Positions 6,012 through 13,382 of a stretch of DNA of 17,122 nucleotides are shown piece after piece. The stretch covers positions 1 through 17,122 of the forward strand of contig JASHSH010000480.1 in NCBI GenBank assembly GCA_030040955.1. The letters run 5' to 3'. A program made the position numbers and the translations under genes. The notes under the pieces were generated by a model. It was not told the DNA's origin, did no database searches, and saw only the letters and a list, made by a program, of their open reading frames with translations. Position 1 is the first letter of the stretch. Every line of letters starts with the position of its first letter. Source of the stretch: Rhodospirillales bacterium (GTDB taxonomy: Bacteria; Pseudomonadota; Alphaproteobacteria; Rhodospirillales; Magnetospirillaceae).

Positions 6012-7432
6012 TAATGGTCCTCGACCACCGCGATACGCAGGATGTTCGTGGTCCCCGAGGTGCCGAACGGCACGCCGGCGGTGATCACGATGCGGTCGCG
6101 CAGCTTGGCGAAGCCCTGTTCCTGCGCCACCGCGATCGCCATCGCCACCATCTCGTTGAAGCTCCGCACGTCGTGCGCGATCACCGAATGCGCGCCCCAG
6201 ACCAGCGCCATCCGCCGCGCCACGGATTCGCTGGCGGTCAGGCAGATCACCGGAACCTGGGGCCGCTCGCGCGCGGTGCGCAGCGTGGTCGAGCCGGACG
6301 AGGTGAAGGTCACGATGGCCGAGACCGAGAGCGTATGCGCCACCAGCTGGGCGGCGGAGCAGATCGCGTCGCGCGTGGTGTGCTCGGGCGGCGGGCGCGA
6401 GGCGTCGCGCATGGTGCCGTACTGCTCGTCCTCCTCCACCCGCTGGACGATGCGGTCCATGATCGTCACCGCCTCGATCGGATATTCGCCCGAGGCGGTC
6501 TCGGCCGAGAGCATGACCGCGTCCGCGCCGTCGAAGATCGCGGTTGCCACGTCGGAGGCCTCGGCGCGGGTCGGCGTGGGCGCGTGCACCATCGAGTCGA
6601 GCATCTGCGTCGCCACCACCACCGGCGTGCCGGCGTTGCGGCAGGCGCGCAGCACCCGCTTTTGCAGGATCGGCACGGTCTCGGGCGGACATTCGACACC
6701 GAGATCGCCGCGCGCCACCATCACCCCGTCCGACAGTTCGACGATGCGGTCGAGATGCTCGAAGGCGGCCGGCTTCTCCAGCTTGCTCATCACGAGCGCG
6801 CGGCTGCCGATGATGTTCTTGGCCTCCAGCACGTCCTCCGGGCGCTGCACGAAGGAAAGCGCGATCCAGTCGGCGCCCATGCCGAGCGCGTAGGCGAGGT
6901 CAGCGCGGTCCTTCTCGGTGAGCGGCGAGATCGGCAGCGTCACGTTCGGCAGATTGAGCCCCTTGTGGTCCGACAGGTCGCCGCCGGTGATCACCTTGGT
7001 CTCGGCCCAGTCGGGCCCGTTCCGCTCGACCTGGATGCGCACCTTGCCGTCGTCGAGAAGCAGCTCGCTGCCCGGCCGGATCGCGGCGAAGATCTCGGGA
7101 TGGGGCAGGTTGACGCGGCGCGTGTCGCCCGGCGCCGGGTCGAGATCGAGCCGCAGCGTGGCGCCGGTGTCGAGATGCACCTTGCCGGCGGCGAAGGTGC
7201 CCACCCGCAATTTCGGCCCTTGCATGTCGGCGAGCACGCCGATGGGGCGGCCGGTCTTGGCCTCGATCGCGCGGATGATGTCGTAGCGCTTCTTGTGGTC
7301 CTCGTGCTTGCCGTGGCTGAAGTTGAGCCGGAACACGTCGACGCCAGCGCGGAACAGGCGTTCGATGACTTCCGGCGTCGTGCTCGACGGGCCGAGGGTG
7401 GCGAGGATCTTGGCCTTGCGGTTGCGTCTCAT
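6011..7432 (-). CDS. pyk: Pyruvate kinase
   Basis: This 473-residue cytoplasmic enzyme transfers phosphate from phosphoenolpyruvate to ADP at the last step of glycolysis. Visible signatures are RLNFSHG (35-41), the catalytic lysine motif VMSKLEKPAAF and GVMVARGDLGVE. The segment DMQGPKLRV (69-77) has Lys where K+-dependent enzymes have Glu (Glu117 of rabbit muscle enzyme), with Gln three residues before and Val three after. This is the set described for K+-independent pyruvate kinases. AAGGGGAG before the ATG is a good ribosome binding site. The gene follows the glycerate kinase gene on the same strand after 92 bp, recalling the ttuD-ttuE pair of Agrobacterium tartrate loci. A hairpin lies directly at its 3' end. 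Confidence 0.96.
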   Translation of the reverse strand: MRRNRKAKILATLGPSSTTPEVIERLFRAGVDVFRLNFSHGKHEDHKKRYDIIRAIEAKTGRPIGVLADMQGPKLRVGTFAAGKVHLDTGATLRLDLDPAPGDTRRVNLPHPEIFAAIRPGSELLLDDGKVRIQVERNGPDWAETKVITGGDLSDHKGLNLPNVTLPISPLTEKDRADLAYALGMGADWIALSFVQRPEDVLEAKNIIGSRALVMSKLEKPAAFEHLDRIVELSDGVMVARGDLGVECPPETVPILQKRVLRACRNAGTPVVVATQMLDSMVHAPTPTRAEASDVATAIFDGADAVMLSAETASGEYPIEAVTIMDRIVQRVEEDEQYGTMRDASRPPPEHTTRDAICSAAQLVAHTLSVSAIVTFTSSGSTTLRTARERPQVPVICLTASESVARRMALVWGAHSVIAHDVRSFNEMVAMAIAVAQEQGFAKLRDRIVITAGVPFGTSGTTNILRIAVVEDH

Positions 7433-7524
7433 CTTCTCCCCTTGGCCCGTTCCCGCGTTCCCCCTCCGGGTTGCGGGCCGGGCGCCAGCATCGCATCGCC
7501 CGCGCCGTATTTCATCCCCTGATT

Positions 7525-8802
7525 TCAGCCGTCGGCCGGCACGTAGACGGCCCGGAAATCGTTGACGTTGGTGCGTGTCGGCCCGGTGACCACCTGGTCG
7601 CCGAGCGCGGCGAAATATCCGCCGGCGTCGTTGTCGGCGAGCGCGGCGCGGGCATCGAGGCCGAGTACGCCGCCGCGCGCCAGCGTGTCAGGCAAAACCA
7701 TGGCCCCGGCCGCATCGGCGGCGCCATCGATGCCGTCGGTGTCGCAGGCGAGCGCGGCGATACCGTGGCGCCCGGCCAGGCCGATCGCCAGCGCGAGCGC
7801 GAATTCGCGGTTGCGTCCGCCGCTGCCCGAGCCGCGCACCGTCACCGTGGTCTCGCCGCCCGACAGCAGAACGCAAGGCGGGGCGCTTGGCATGCCCTCG
7901 CGCGCGGAAGCGCGGGCGATGCCGGCGAATACCCGGCCGACCTCGCGCGCCTCGCCTTCGATCTCGTCGCCGAACAGGACGGGGCTCACACCGGCCGCCC
8001 GCGCCGCCTCGGCGGCGGCCGCGAGCGCGTCGGCCGGGCGCACCACCACGGCGAGGGTGCTGCGCGACAGGCGGACGTCGCCCGGTTTGGGCGTCTCCGC
8101 CTCCGGACTCTTGAGAAACCGCTCGACCGCGAACGGAACCTCGATGGCGTAACGGCGAAGGATCTCGCGCGCCTGGCCGGCGGTGGTCGGGTCGCCGACG
8201 GTGGGTCCCGAGGCGATCACCGCCGGGTCGTCGCCGGGCACGTCGGAGACGATCAGGGCGTGCACGCGCGCCGGCCAGGCGGCGGCGGCCAACCTTCCGC
8301 CCTTGATCGCGGACAGATGCTTGCGCACGCAATTGATCTCGTCGATCGGCGCGCCGCTGCGCAACAGCGCGCGGTTGACCTCGCGCTTGTCGGCGAGCGA
8401 CAGACCGGCCGCAGGCAGGGTGGTGAGCGCCGAGCCGCCGCCCGAGATCAGCGCGAGCACCAGATCGTCTTGCGACAGGCCTTCGACGCTCGTCAGCAGG
8501 CGCGCGGCGGCACGCTGTCCGGCTATGTCCGGAACCGGGTGCGCGGCCTCCGCCACTTCGATCCGCGTGGTCGGAACCCCGTGCCCGTAGGGACAGATCA
8601 CCAGGCCGGCGAGCGGACCGTCCCAGTTCTTCTCCACCGCCGCGGCCATCGCGGCGGCGGCCTTGCCCGCGCCGACCACGATGGTGCGCCCGCGCGGCCT
8701 GGGCGGCAGATGGGCGGGCAGGCGCCGGCCCGCATCCGCGGCGTCGAGCGCGGCCCGGAACAGCGACATCAGGAAGGCGCGGACTTCGACCGGGGCGGAC
8801 AA
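7525..8802 (-). CDS. ttuD: Glycerate 2-kinase, MOFRL family (GckA/TtuD type)
   Basis: This enzyme of about 425 residues phosphorylates D-glycerate to 2-phosphoglycerate; older annotations call the family hydroxypyruvate reductase TtuD. Landmarks numbered from TTG 8802 are VGAGKAAAAM (43-52), HPVPD (88-92), the phosphate-binding ISGGGSAL (119-126), RKHLSAIKGG, and the C-terminal MOFRL part with LSGGETTV and DTDGIDGAADAAG. The frame stays open far upstream. A promoter at 8864-8835 excludes the ATG at 8880. TTG 8802 keeps the conserved 'VRAFLMSLFRAALDAAD' N-terminus, and ATG 8769 is the alternative. No strong ribosome binding site is seen. The product 2-phosphoglycerate enters glycolysis just above enolase and pyruvate kinase, and pyk is the next gene downstream. 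Confidence 0.93.
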   Translation of the reverse strand: MSAPVEVRAFLMSLFRAALDAADAGRRLPAHLPPRPRGRTIVVGAGKAAAAMAAAVEKNWDGPLAGLVICPYGHGVPTTRIEVAEAAHPVPDIAGQRAAARLLTSVEGLSQDDLVLALISGGGSALTTLPAAGLSLADKREVNRALLRSGAPIDEINCVRKHLSAIKGGRLAAAAWPARVHALIVSDVPGDDPAVIASGPTVGDPTTAGQAREILRRYAIEVPFAVERFLKSPEAETPKPGDVRLSRSTLAVVVRPADALAAAAEAARAAGVSPVLFGDEIEGEAREVGRVFAGIARASAREGMPSAPPCVLLSGGETTVTVRGSGSGGRNREFALALAIGLAGRHGIAALACDTDGIDGAADAAGAMVLPDTLARGGVLGLDARAALADNDAGGYFAALGDQVVTGPTRTNVNDFRAVYVPADG

Positions 8803-8834
8803 GGAGAAATCGCGGCTGGTGGCGGAAGGCGGCC

Positions 8835-8864
8835 AATCTAGGTGCGCCGAGCGGCGAGCGTCAA
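8835..8864 (-). promoter_or_regulatory. Promoter of the glycerate kinase gene
   Basis: On the minus strand TTGACG (8864-8859) is followed after 18 bp by TAGATT (8840-8835). The predicted transcript start near 8828 lies downstream of the ATG at 8880 and upstream of TTG 8802. Confidence 0.6.
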
Positions 8865-8941
8865 TCGCGCGGCCCGGCATCCGGCATCGCTTGAGGGCAC
8901 GGGGGCGGGCGGTTAAGCTCGCCGGAAAGCTGGGGGATGCG

Positions 8942-9541
8942 ATGCGTCGGGCGGGCGTGGTCGCAGTGGCGTTGATTTTGGCGGTGGGGACGCGCGGGCC
9001 GGCGCGCGCCGACGATATCGGCGGCCAGCTCGATGCCGCCCGCGCCGCCTTCGCCAAGGGCGATTCCCTGCGCACGCTGGAATCCGCGCAAGCCGCGGTC
9101 GGCGCGCTGACCGCCAAGCTCGCCGAGCAGTTCACCCGCGTCCTCCCGCCCCCGCCCGCCGGCTGGGAGGCGGGCGCGGCCAGCTCGCAGCCGCTCGACG
9201 AAGTGGGCGGCGGCCTCACCATCAGCCGGGGCTACCAGAAGGGTGAGGCGGCGCTGAGCGTGGCGCTGATCCTCGATAATCCGGCCGTCGCCACCGCGCA
9301 GGCGATGTTCCAGCCCGGCGGCATTCCGGCCGGCGAGGCGGGCTGGAGCCATGTCAGGATCGGCGCCGACGACGCGCTGCTGCGCTTCGATCCGGCCAAC
9401 CGCGACGGCGAGATTCTCTTGGTTTTGCAGGGGCGCGCGCTGCTTCAGATCGAAGGCAGCGAGATCGACTCGCAGGCGATCCTGACCGATACCGCGAAGG
9501 GCTGGGGCATCGGCGCGCTGAAGAAACTGCTCGGGTCCTGA
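8942..9541 (+). CDS. Secreted protein of unknown function
   Basis: This 199-residue protein was not recognised. A signal peptide is clear: MRR, a hydrophobic stretch AGVVAVALILAVG, then cleavage after ARA at about 23. The mature N-terminus is an Ala-rich helix (DDIGGQLDAARAAFAKGDSL), resembling a single helix-turn-helix repeat unit. After the proline linker VLPPPPAGWE follows a compact alpha/beta region with LTISRGYQKGEAALSVALI and a C-terminal IGALKKLLGS. The mature protein contains no cysteine and no lipobox. GGGGG stands a few bases before the ATG. It is divergent from the glycerate kinase gene and convergent with the response regulator gene, with 30 bp between the stops. Periplasmic location is the only safe inference. 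Confidence 0.85.
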   Translation: MRRAGVVAVALILAVGTRGPARADDIGGQLDAARAAFAKGDSLRTLESAQAAVGALTAKLAEQFTRVLPPPPAGWEAGAASSQPLDEVGGGLTISRGYQKGEAALSVALILDNPAVATAQAMFQPGGIPAGEAGWSHVRIGADDALLRFDPANRDGEILLVLQGRALLQIEGSEIDSQAILTDTAKGWGIGALKKLLGS

Positions 9542-9571
9542 CCGCCGCGCTCGGCCCGATGGCGCGGCCGC

Positions 9572-10522
9572 TCAGCGCCCGCGCGCGGCGTCGTGCTTGG
9601 CGATATAGTTGAATACGGCCTGCGCGATCTCGCGCGCCACCTGGGTCGCCTCGTCGGCGGCCGTGCGTGCCTGGTAGACCGCGTCCGCCAGGTTCGCCAA
9701 CAGCCGGAGTTCGATCTTGCCGGGATCGAGCGGGGTGAGCGCGATGCGCCGTCCCAGCGTCGCGATGCTGCCGGCGATCTCGGCCACATGGTCGTATTCG
9801 GTGTCGCGGTGGTTCCGCACCAGGTCATCGGCCCGCTCGATCAGCCGGGCGAGGTCGCGCAGCAGCTCCTGCTCGGCGCCCTTGCCGTCGTAGCAGGCAA
9901 GGATATTGCGGGTGAGCCGGACGATCGCGGCGTAGCGGCTGCGCACCTTACGCTCTTCCACGTCGGCCTTGGCGTCGCGGACGAGCCGGCGGACCTGGTC
10001 GGAGCCCAGCCCGTCGACCACCTTGCTGCGCAGCGTGTTCGGTACCTCGATCAGCTCGCCGGCCTCCTCGACCAGGCGCATCTCGCGCCGCCGATCCGGC
10101 CCGATATAGGATTCGGTCACCGCGAACAGCTTGCGGCCGCGCGTGAACGCGTTGATCCGGCGCATCACCAGGTCGGCCGGCATCGGACGAACCAGGAAAT
10201 CGTCGATGCCGGCGCCGAGCGCGCCCTGGACTCCCTCGGACCCGCGCGGCTCGGCGGTGGCGATGATGACGGCGAACGGATTGGCGCCGATCCGGCTGTG
10301 GCGGATGTTCTGCGTGGTCTCGCGCAGATCGACGCCGGGAAGCGAGGCGTCGAACATCAGCACATCGACGATCGCCGGGGCGAGCGCGCTATGCAGCGCG
10401 GACGCGTCGCGGCATATGGCGACGTCGCGCAGCCCGCGCCCGAACAGCACGGCGCAGATGTTGCGGCTCATCAAATTGTCGGCTTCGCCCAGGACCATGT
10501 GGGCGTCATGGAAGCTGCTCAT
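9572..10522 (-). CDS. Atypical response regulator with helical C-terminal domain
   Basis: This 316-residue protein begins with a CheY-like receiver (about 8-128). D58 in VLMFDASLPG is the phosphoacceptor and T89 in IIATA the switch residue. Two features deviate. The acidic pocket reads GEADN (E13, A14, D15) and the invariant lysine is replaced by R112 (FLVRP). A YIGPDRRRE segment (139-147) follows, then about 150 residues of predicted helix with no DNA-binding or enzymatic motif. The start at 10522 has GGGGGA upstream. A possible -10, TATAAG (10654-10649), lies about 120 bp upstream without a good -35; the rest of 10523-10725 shows nothing clear. No histidine kinase is adjacent. It could be a scaffold or protein-interaction output. 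Confidence 0.85.
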   Translation of the reverse strand: MSSFHDAHMVLGEADNLMSRNICAVLFGRGLRDVAICRDASALHSALAPAIVDVLMFDASLPGVDLRETTQNIRHSRIGANPFAVIIATAEPRGSEGVQGALGAGIDDFLVRPMPADLVMRRINAFTRGRKLFAVTESYIGPDRRREMRLVEEAGELIEVPNTLRSKVVDGLGSDQVRRLVRDAKADVEERKVRSRYAAIVRLTRNILACYDGKGAEQELLRDLARLIERADDLVRNHRDTEYDHVAEIAGSIATLGRRIALTPLDPGKIELRLLANLADAVYQARTAADEATQVAREIAQAVFNYIAKHDAARGR

Positions 10523-10725
10523 CGAAGGATGTCCCCCAAACCCGCGCCCCAGGTGCCCCAAGACTGCCTCAAGACGCGGGCCCCTTTCGTGTGCGCTTCC
10601 GCGCATCGCGCGATCGCCGCAAGGACCTCTCGGACAAGAGTGGGCGACCTTATAGCATGCTTGCCGCCACGCCGATACGCAGTTTTGCCGCGCGGCGGCC
10701 ACCGGGCGCGATGAAATCGATTCCA

Positions 10726-11481
10726 TCACCATACGCCCTTCAACCCGTCCCAGCTCAGCCGCAATCCCACCACAACCAGCAGGAGATAGACGATGGTGTA
10801 GAAGCGCTGGGACGCAACCTTGCGCACCAGCAGCACCCCGGCCCAGGTCGAGACCACGGCAAGCGGGAACAGGGCGGCGGAAGTGAGCAGATTCGCCCGG
10901 GTGAACTGGCCCAGCGCGATGAACGGCGGCACCTTGATCCAGTTCACCACCGCAAAGAAGATCACGCCGGTGCCGACGAAGATGTCGCGCGGCAGGCGCT
11001 GCGGCATGATGTAGACCTGGAACGGCGGTCCGCCCGCGTTGGCGATCAGGCTGGTGAAACCGGCGACGAAACCCCAGAACAGTCCCGACGGGACATCCGC
11101 GCGCTTCTGGCGAATGGTGGCGCGGCGCTCGAGGATGAGGCGTCGGACGGCGAATGTGACCGAGATCACGCCGACCGCCAGCGCGATGGCCGCGTCCGAT
11201 ACCCGCGCGGCGAAGACGTAGCCGAGCGCGATGCCGGCGGTCGCGCCCGGCAGCAGGATCGCCAGGTTGCGCGCGTCCCAGTTGCGGCGATACACCCACA
11301 CGCTGACCACATCCTGCACGATCAGGATCGGCAGCATGATGGCCGCCGCGCGGACTGGCGACATGACCAGCGCGAGGATCGGCAGCGACAGGCTGCTCAA
11401 GCCGACGAAGCCGCCCTTGGACAGGCCGGTCAGGATCACGGCCGGCACGGCGGCGACGTAGAAGGCGAGGTCGGCGATCAT
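10726..11481 (-). CDS. TauE/SafE-family membrane permease
   Basis: This 251-residue inner-membrane protein has about seven or eight hydrophobic helices. The family's internal repeat is visible: GLSKGGFVG at 19-27 in the first half and GFTSLIANAGGPP at 141-153 in the second. Members are thought to move organosulfonates, sulfite or other small anions; the substrate here cannot be read from the sequence. The start at 11481 lacks an evident ribosome binding site, and a GGCGG/CCGCC inverted repeat (11491-11504) lies just upstream. It is divergent from moeA. Sulfite and the molybdenum cofactor meet in sulfite oxidases, but the link to the neighbours is only suggestive. Confidence 0.9.
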   Translation of the reverse strand: MIADLAFYVAAVPAVILTGLSKGGFVGLSSLSLPILALVMSPVRAAAIMLPILIVQDVVSVWVYRRNWDARNLAILLPGATAGIALGYVFAARVSDAAIALAVGVISVTFAVRRLILERRATIRQKRADVPSGLFWGFVAGFTSLIANAGGPPFQVYIMPQRLPRDIFVGTGVIFFAVVNWIKVPPFIALGQFTRANLLTSAALFPLAVVSTWAGVLLVRKVASQRFYTIVYLLLVVVGLRLSWDGLKGVW

Positions 11482-11544
11482 CGGGTCGCGGGCGGCAGGC
11501 CGCCACTAGAGCGGCAAGGCCGCCGGCTGACAAGACCCGGCGGA

Positions 11545-11574
11545 TTGCGCGCACGCGCGGCGGACGGCTAGACT
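11545..11574 (+). promoter_or_regulatory. Promoter of the moeA-mobB-moeA operon
   Basis: TTGCGC (11545-11550) and TAGACT (11569-11574) are 18 bp apart. A start of transcription near 11581 would exclude the in-frame GTG at 11579 and favour ATG 11606. Confidence 0.45.
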
Positions 11575-11605
11575 CCGCGTGCCCCATGCGACCGCCGACC
11601 GCAGC

Positions 11606-12874
11606 ATGCGCCCCAACGACCGCTTCGCCGCGCCGGAAAAGCTGATCTCGCTCGACCAGGCGCTCGCCTATCTTGCCGAGCGGATCGAGCCGGTGGTCGG
11701 CACCGAGGAGGTGCCGCTCGCCGCCGCCGCCGGGCGCGTGCTCGCCGCCGATCTGGTGGCGCGCGTGACTTCGCCGCCCTTCGACAATGCCGCGATGGAC
11801 GGATTCGCCGTCCGCTTCGCCGATCTCGCGCCGGGCATGCCCACGACCCTGCGGGTCGCCGACCGGATCGCCGCCGGCCATGCCAGCGGCCGTCGCTTCG
11901 CTCCGGGCGAGGCGGCACGCATCTTCACCGGCGCGCCGATCCCCGACGGGCTCGACAGCGTGATCATGCAGGAGGATTGCGCGGTCGAGGAGCGCGACGG
12001 CGCGGAATATGTCCGCGTCCCGGCGGGTATCCCGCGCGGCAAATACGTGCACGCGGCCGGGCAGGACTTCGCCGCCGGCGCGACGCTGCTGCGCGCCGGG
12101 CACCGGCTGCGGCCGCAGGATGTCGGCATCGCCGCCGCCGCCGGCGCGCCGCGGCTCTCCGTATTCCGCAGGCTCCGGCTCGCCGTGTTCTCGACCGGCG
12201 ACGAGGTGCGCGAGCCCGGCGAGGCGCTGCCGGCGGGCGCCATCTACGGCAGCAACCGGTACGCGCTGATCAGCCTCGCGGCCGGCCTGGGCTGCGCGGT
12301 CTCCGATCTCGGCAACCTGCCCGACGATGTCGACACCACCGCCCGCGCGCTCTCGGAAGCGGCGCGCGGCAACGATCTTCTGCTCACCACCGGCGGGGTC
12401 TCGGTCGGCGGCGAGGACCATGTGCGCGCGGCGGTGGAGCGCGACGGCGCGATCCATCTCTGGCGCATGCTGCTCAAGCCGGGCAAGCCGACCGCGCTCG
12501 GCAATGTCGGCGCCGCGGCCTTCATCGGATTGCCCGGCTATCCGGTATCGGCGCAGGTCATGTTCATGATCCTGGCCCGGCCGCTGATCCTGCGCCTCTC
12601 CGGCGCGACGCGCGAGCCGATGTCGGCCTGGCGCTTCCGCCTTCCGGCCGCCTTCGCCTACGACAAGAACACGCAGCGCCGCGAATTCGTGCGCGCGCGG
12701 TTGGAGGCGGGTCCCGACGGCGCGCCGCGCGCGAGCCTGTTCCGGTCGCAGGAATCGAGCGTCATCTCCTCGCTGGTCGAAAGCGACGGGCTGATCGATC
12801 TGCGCGAGGAGGTGCGCCGCGTCGAGCCCGGCACGCCGGTCGACTTCATTCCCTACCAGACCCTGCAATGGTAG
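11606..12874 (+). CDS. moeA: Molybdopterin molybdenumtransferase MoeA, copy 1
   Basis: This 422-residue enzyme would insert molybdate into adenylylated molybdopterin to give the molybdenum cofactor. Family motifs are in order: PFDNAAMDGFAV (58-69), FTGAPIPDGLD, the central molybdopterin-binding FSTGDEV and TTGGVSVGGEDHV, and GLPGYPVSA. The C-terminal domain IV is present. In the loop GLPGxPVS this copy has Tyr, as I recall for archaeal-type MoeA, while copy 2 has Asn as in E. coli. The start ATG 11606 fits the predicted promoter but has no clear ribosome binding site. It is the first gene of a run with mobB (7-bp gap) and a second moeA, consistent with one operon. Confidence 0.92.
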   Translation: MRPNDRFAAPEKLISLDQALAYLAERIEPVVGTEEVPLAAAAGRVLAADLVARVTSPPFDNAAMDGFAVRFADLAPGMPTTLRVADRIAAGHASGRRFAPGEAARIFTGAPIPDGLDSVIMQEDCAVEERDGAEYVRVPAGIPRGKYVHAAGQDFAAGATLLRAGHRLRPQDVGIAAAAGAPRLSVFRRLRLAVFSTGDEVREPGEALPAGAIYGSNRYALISLAAGLGCAVSDLGNLPDDVDTTARALSEAARGNDLLLTTGGVSVGGEDHVRAAVERDGAIHLWRMLLKPGKPTALGNVGAAAFIGLPGYPVSAQVMFMILARPLILRLSGATREPMSAWRFRLPAAFAYDKNTQRREFVRARLEAGPDGAPRASLFRSQESSVISSLVESDGLIDLREEVRRVEPGTPVDFIPYQTLQW

Positions 12875-12881
12875 GCCGGCG

Positions 12882-13382
12882 GTGAAGGTCTTCGGACTCG
12901 CCGGCTGGAGCGGTTCGGGCAAGACCACCCTGCTCGAGGCGCTTATACAAGGCGCGGTCGGGCGCGGACTATCGGTCTCCACCATCAAGCACGCGCATCA
13001 CAGCTTCGACATCGACACGCCGGGCAAGGATTCCCATCGCCACCGCGCGGCGGGCGCGGTCGAGGTCCTGGTCGGCTCGGCGAAACGCTGGGCGCTGATG
13101 CACGAGCTGCGCGGCGAAGACGAGCCGTCGTTCGAGCAACTGCTCGCCCGCATCTCCCCGGTCGATCTGGTTCTGGTCGAGGGGTTCAAACGGCATCCGC
13201 ATCCCAAGCTCGAGGTCCACCGGCCCGCGCTCGGCAAGCCGATGCTGTGGCCCGAGGACAAGCACATCGTGGCGATCGCCTCCGACTCGCAACTCACCGG
13301 GCTGCGCATTCCCTCCCTCGATCTCAACGATTCCGGCGCCATCCTCGCGTTTCTGCTCGCCCATCTCGGTCTGGCGCGATGA
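12882..13382 (+). CDS. mobB: Molybdopterin-guanine dinucleotide biosynthesis adaptor MobB
   Basis: This 166-residue GTP-binding protein assists MobA in forming the guanine dinucleotide form of the cofactor. The P-loop is GWSGSGKTT at 8-16, followed by STIKHAHHSFDIDTPGKDS and the conserved LVLVEGFKR. The start is a GTG at 12882. The stop overlaps the next ATG by four bases (ATGA at 13379-13382), so translation is probably coupled to the second moeA. Length is normal for the family. It is unusual that mobA is not next to it in the operon but about 1.2 kb away on the other strand. Confidence 0.95.
   Translation: MKVFGLAGWSGSGKTTLLEALIQGAVGRGLSVSTIKHAHHSFDIDTPGKDSHRHRAAGAVEVLVGSAKRWALMHELRGEDEPSFEQLLARISPVDLVLVEGFKRHPHPKLEVHRPALGKPMLWPEDKHIVAIASDSQLTGLRIPSLDLNDSGAILAFLLAHLGLAR

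Noticed and set aside
6014..7522. Plus-strand open frame of 502 codons opposite pyk
   Set aside because: It is the mirror of pyk, His/Arg/Gly-rich without any domain. pyk itself is unmistakable.
8803..9222. N-terminal extension of the glycerate kinase frame up to 9222
   Set aside because: It overlaps the signal-peptide protein gene in antisense, passes through the predicted promoter at 8835-8864, and has Pro/Ser/Arg-rich sequence not found in the family.
9542..9571. CGGCC...GGCCG dyad between two convergent stop codons considered as a terminator
   Set aside because: The stem is only 5 bp, with a 9-nt loop and no T-run, within very GC-rich DNA where such dyads arise by chance.
9572..12988. 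Minus-strand open frame of 1138 codons running from the response regulator gene upstream through the permease and moeA region
   Set aside because: Only the 9572-10522 part is a gene. The rest is antisense or frame-shifted relative to TauE/SafE and moeA, reads as Arg/Ala/Gly-rich low-information sequence, and is open because of high GC.
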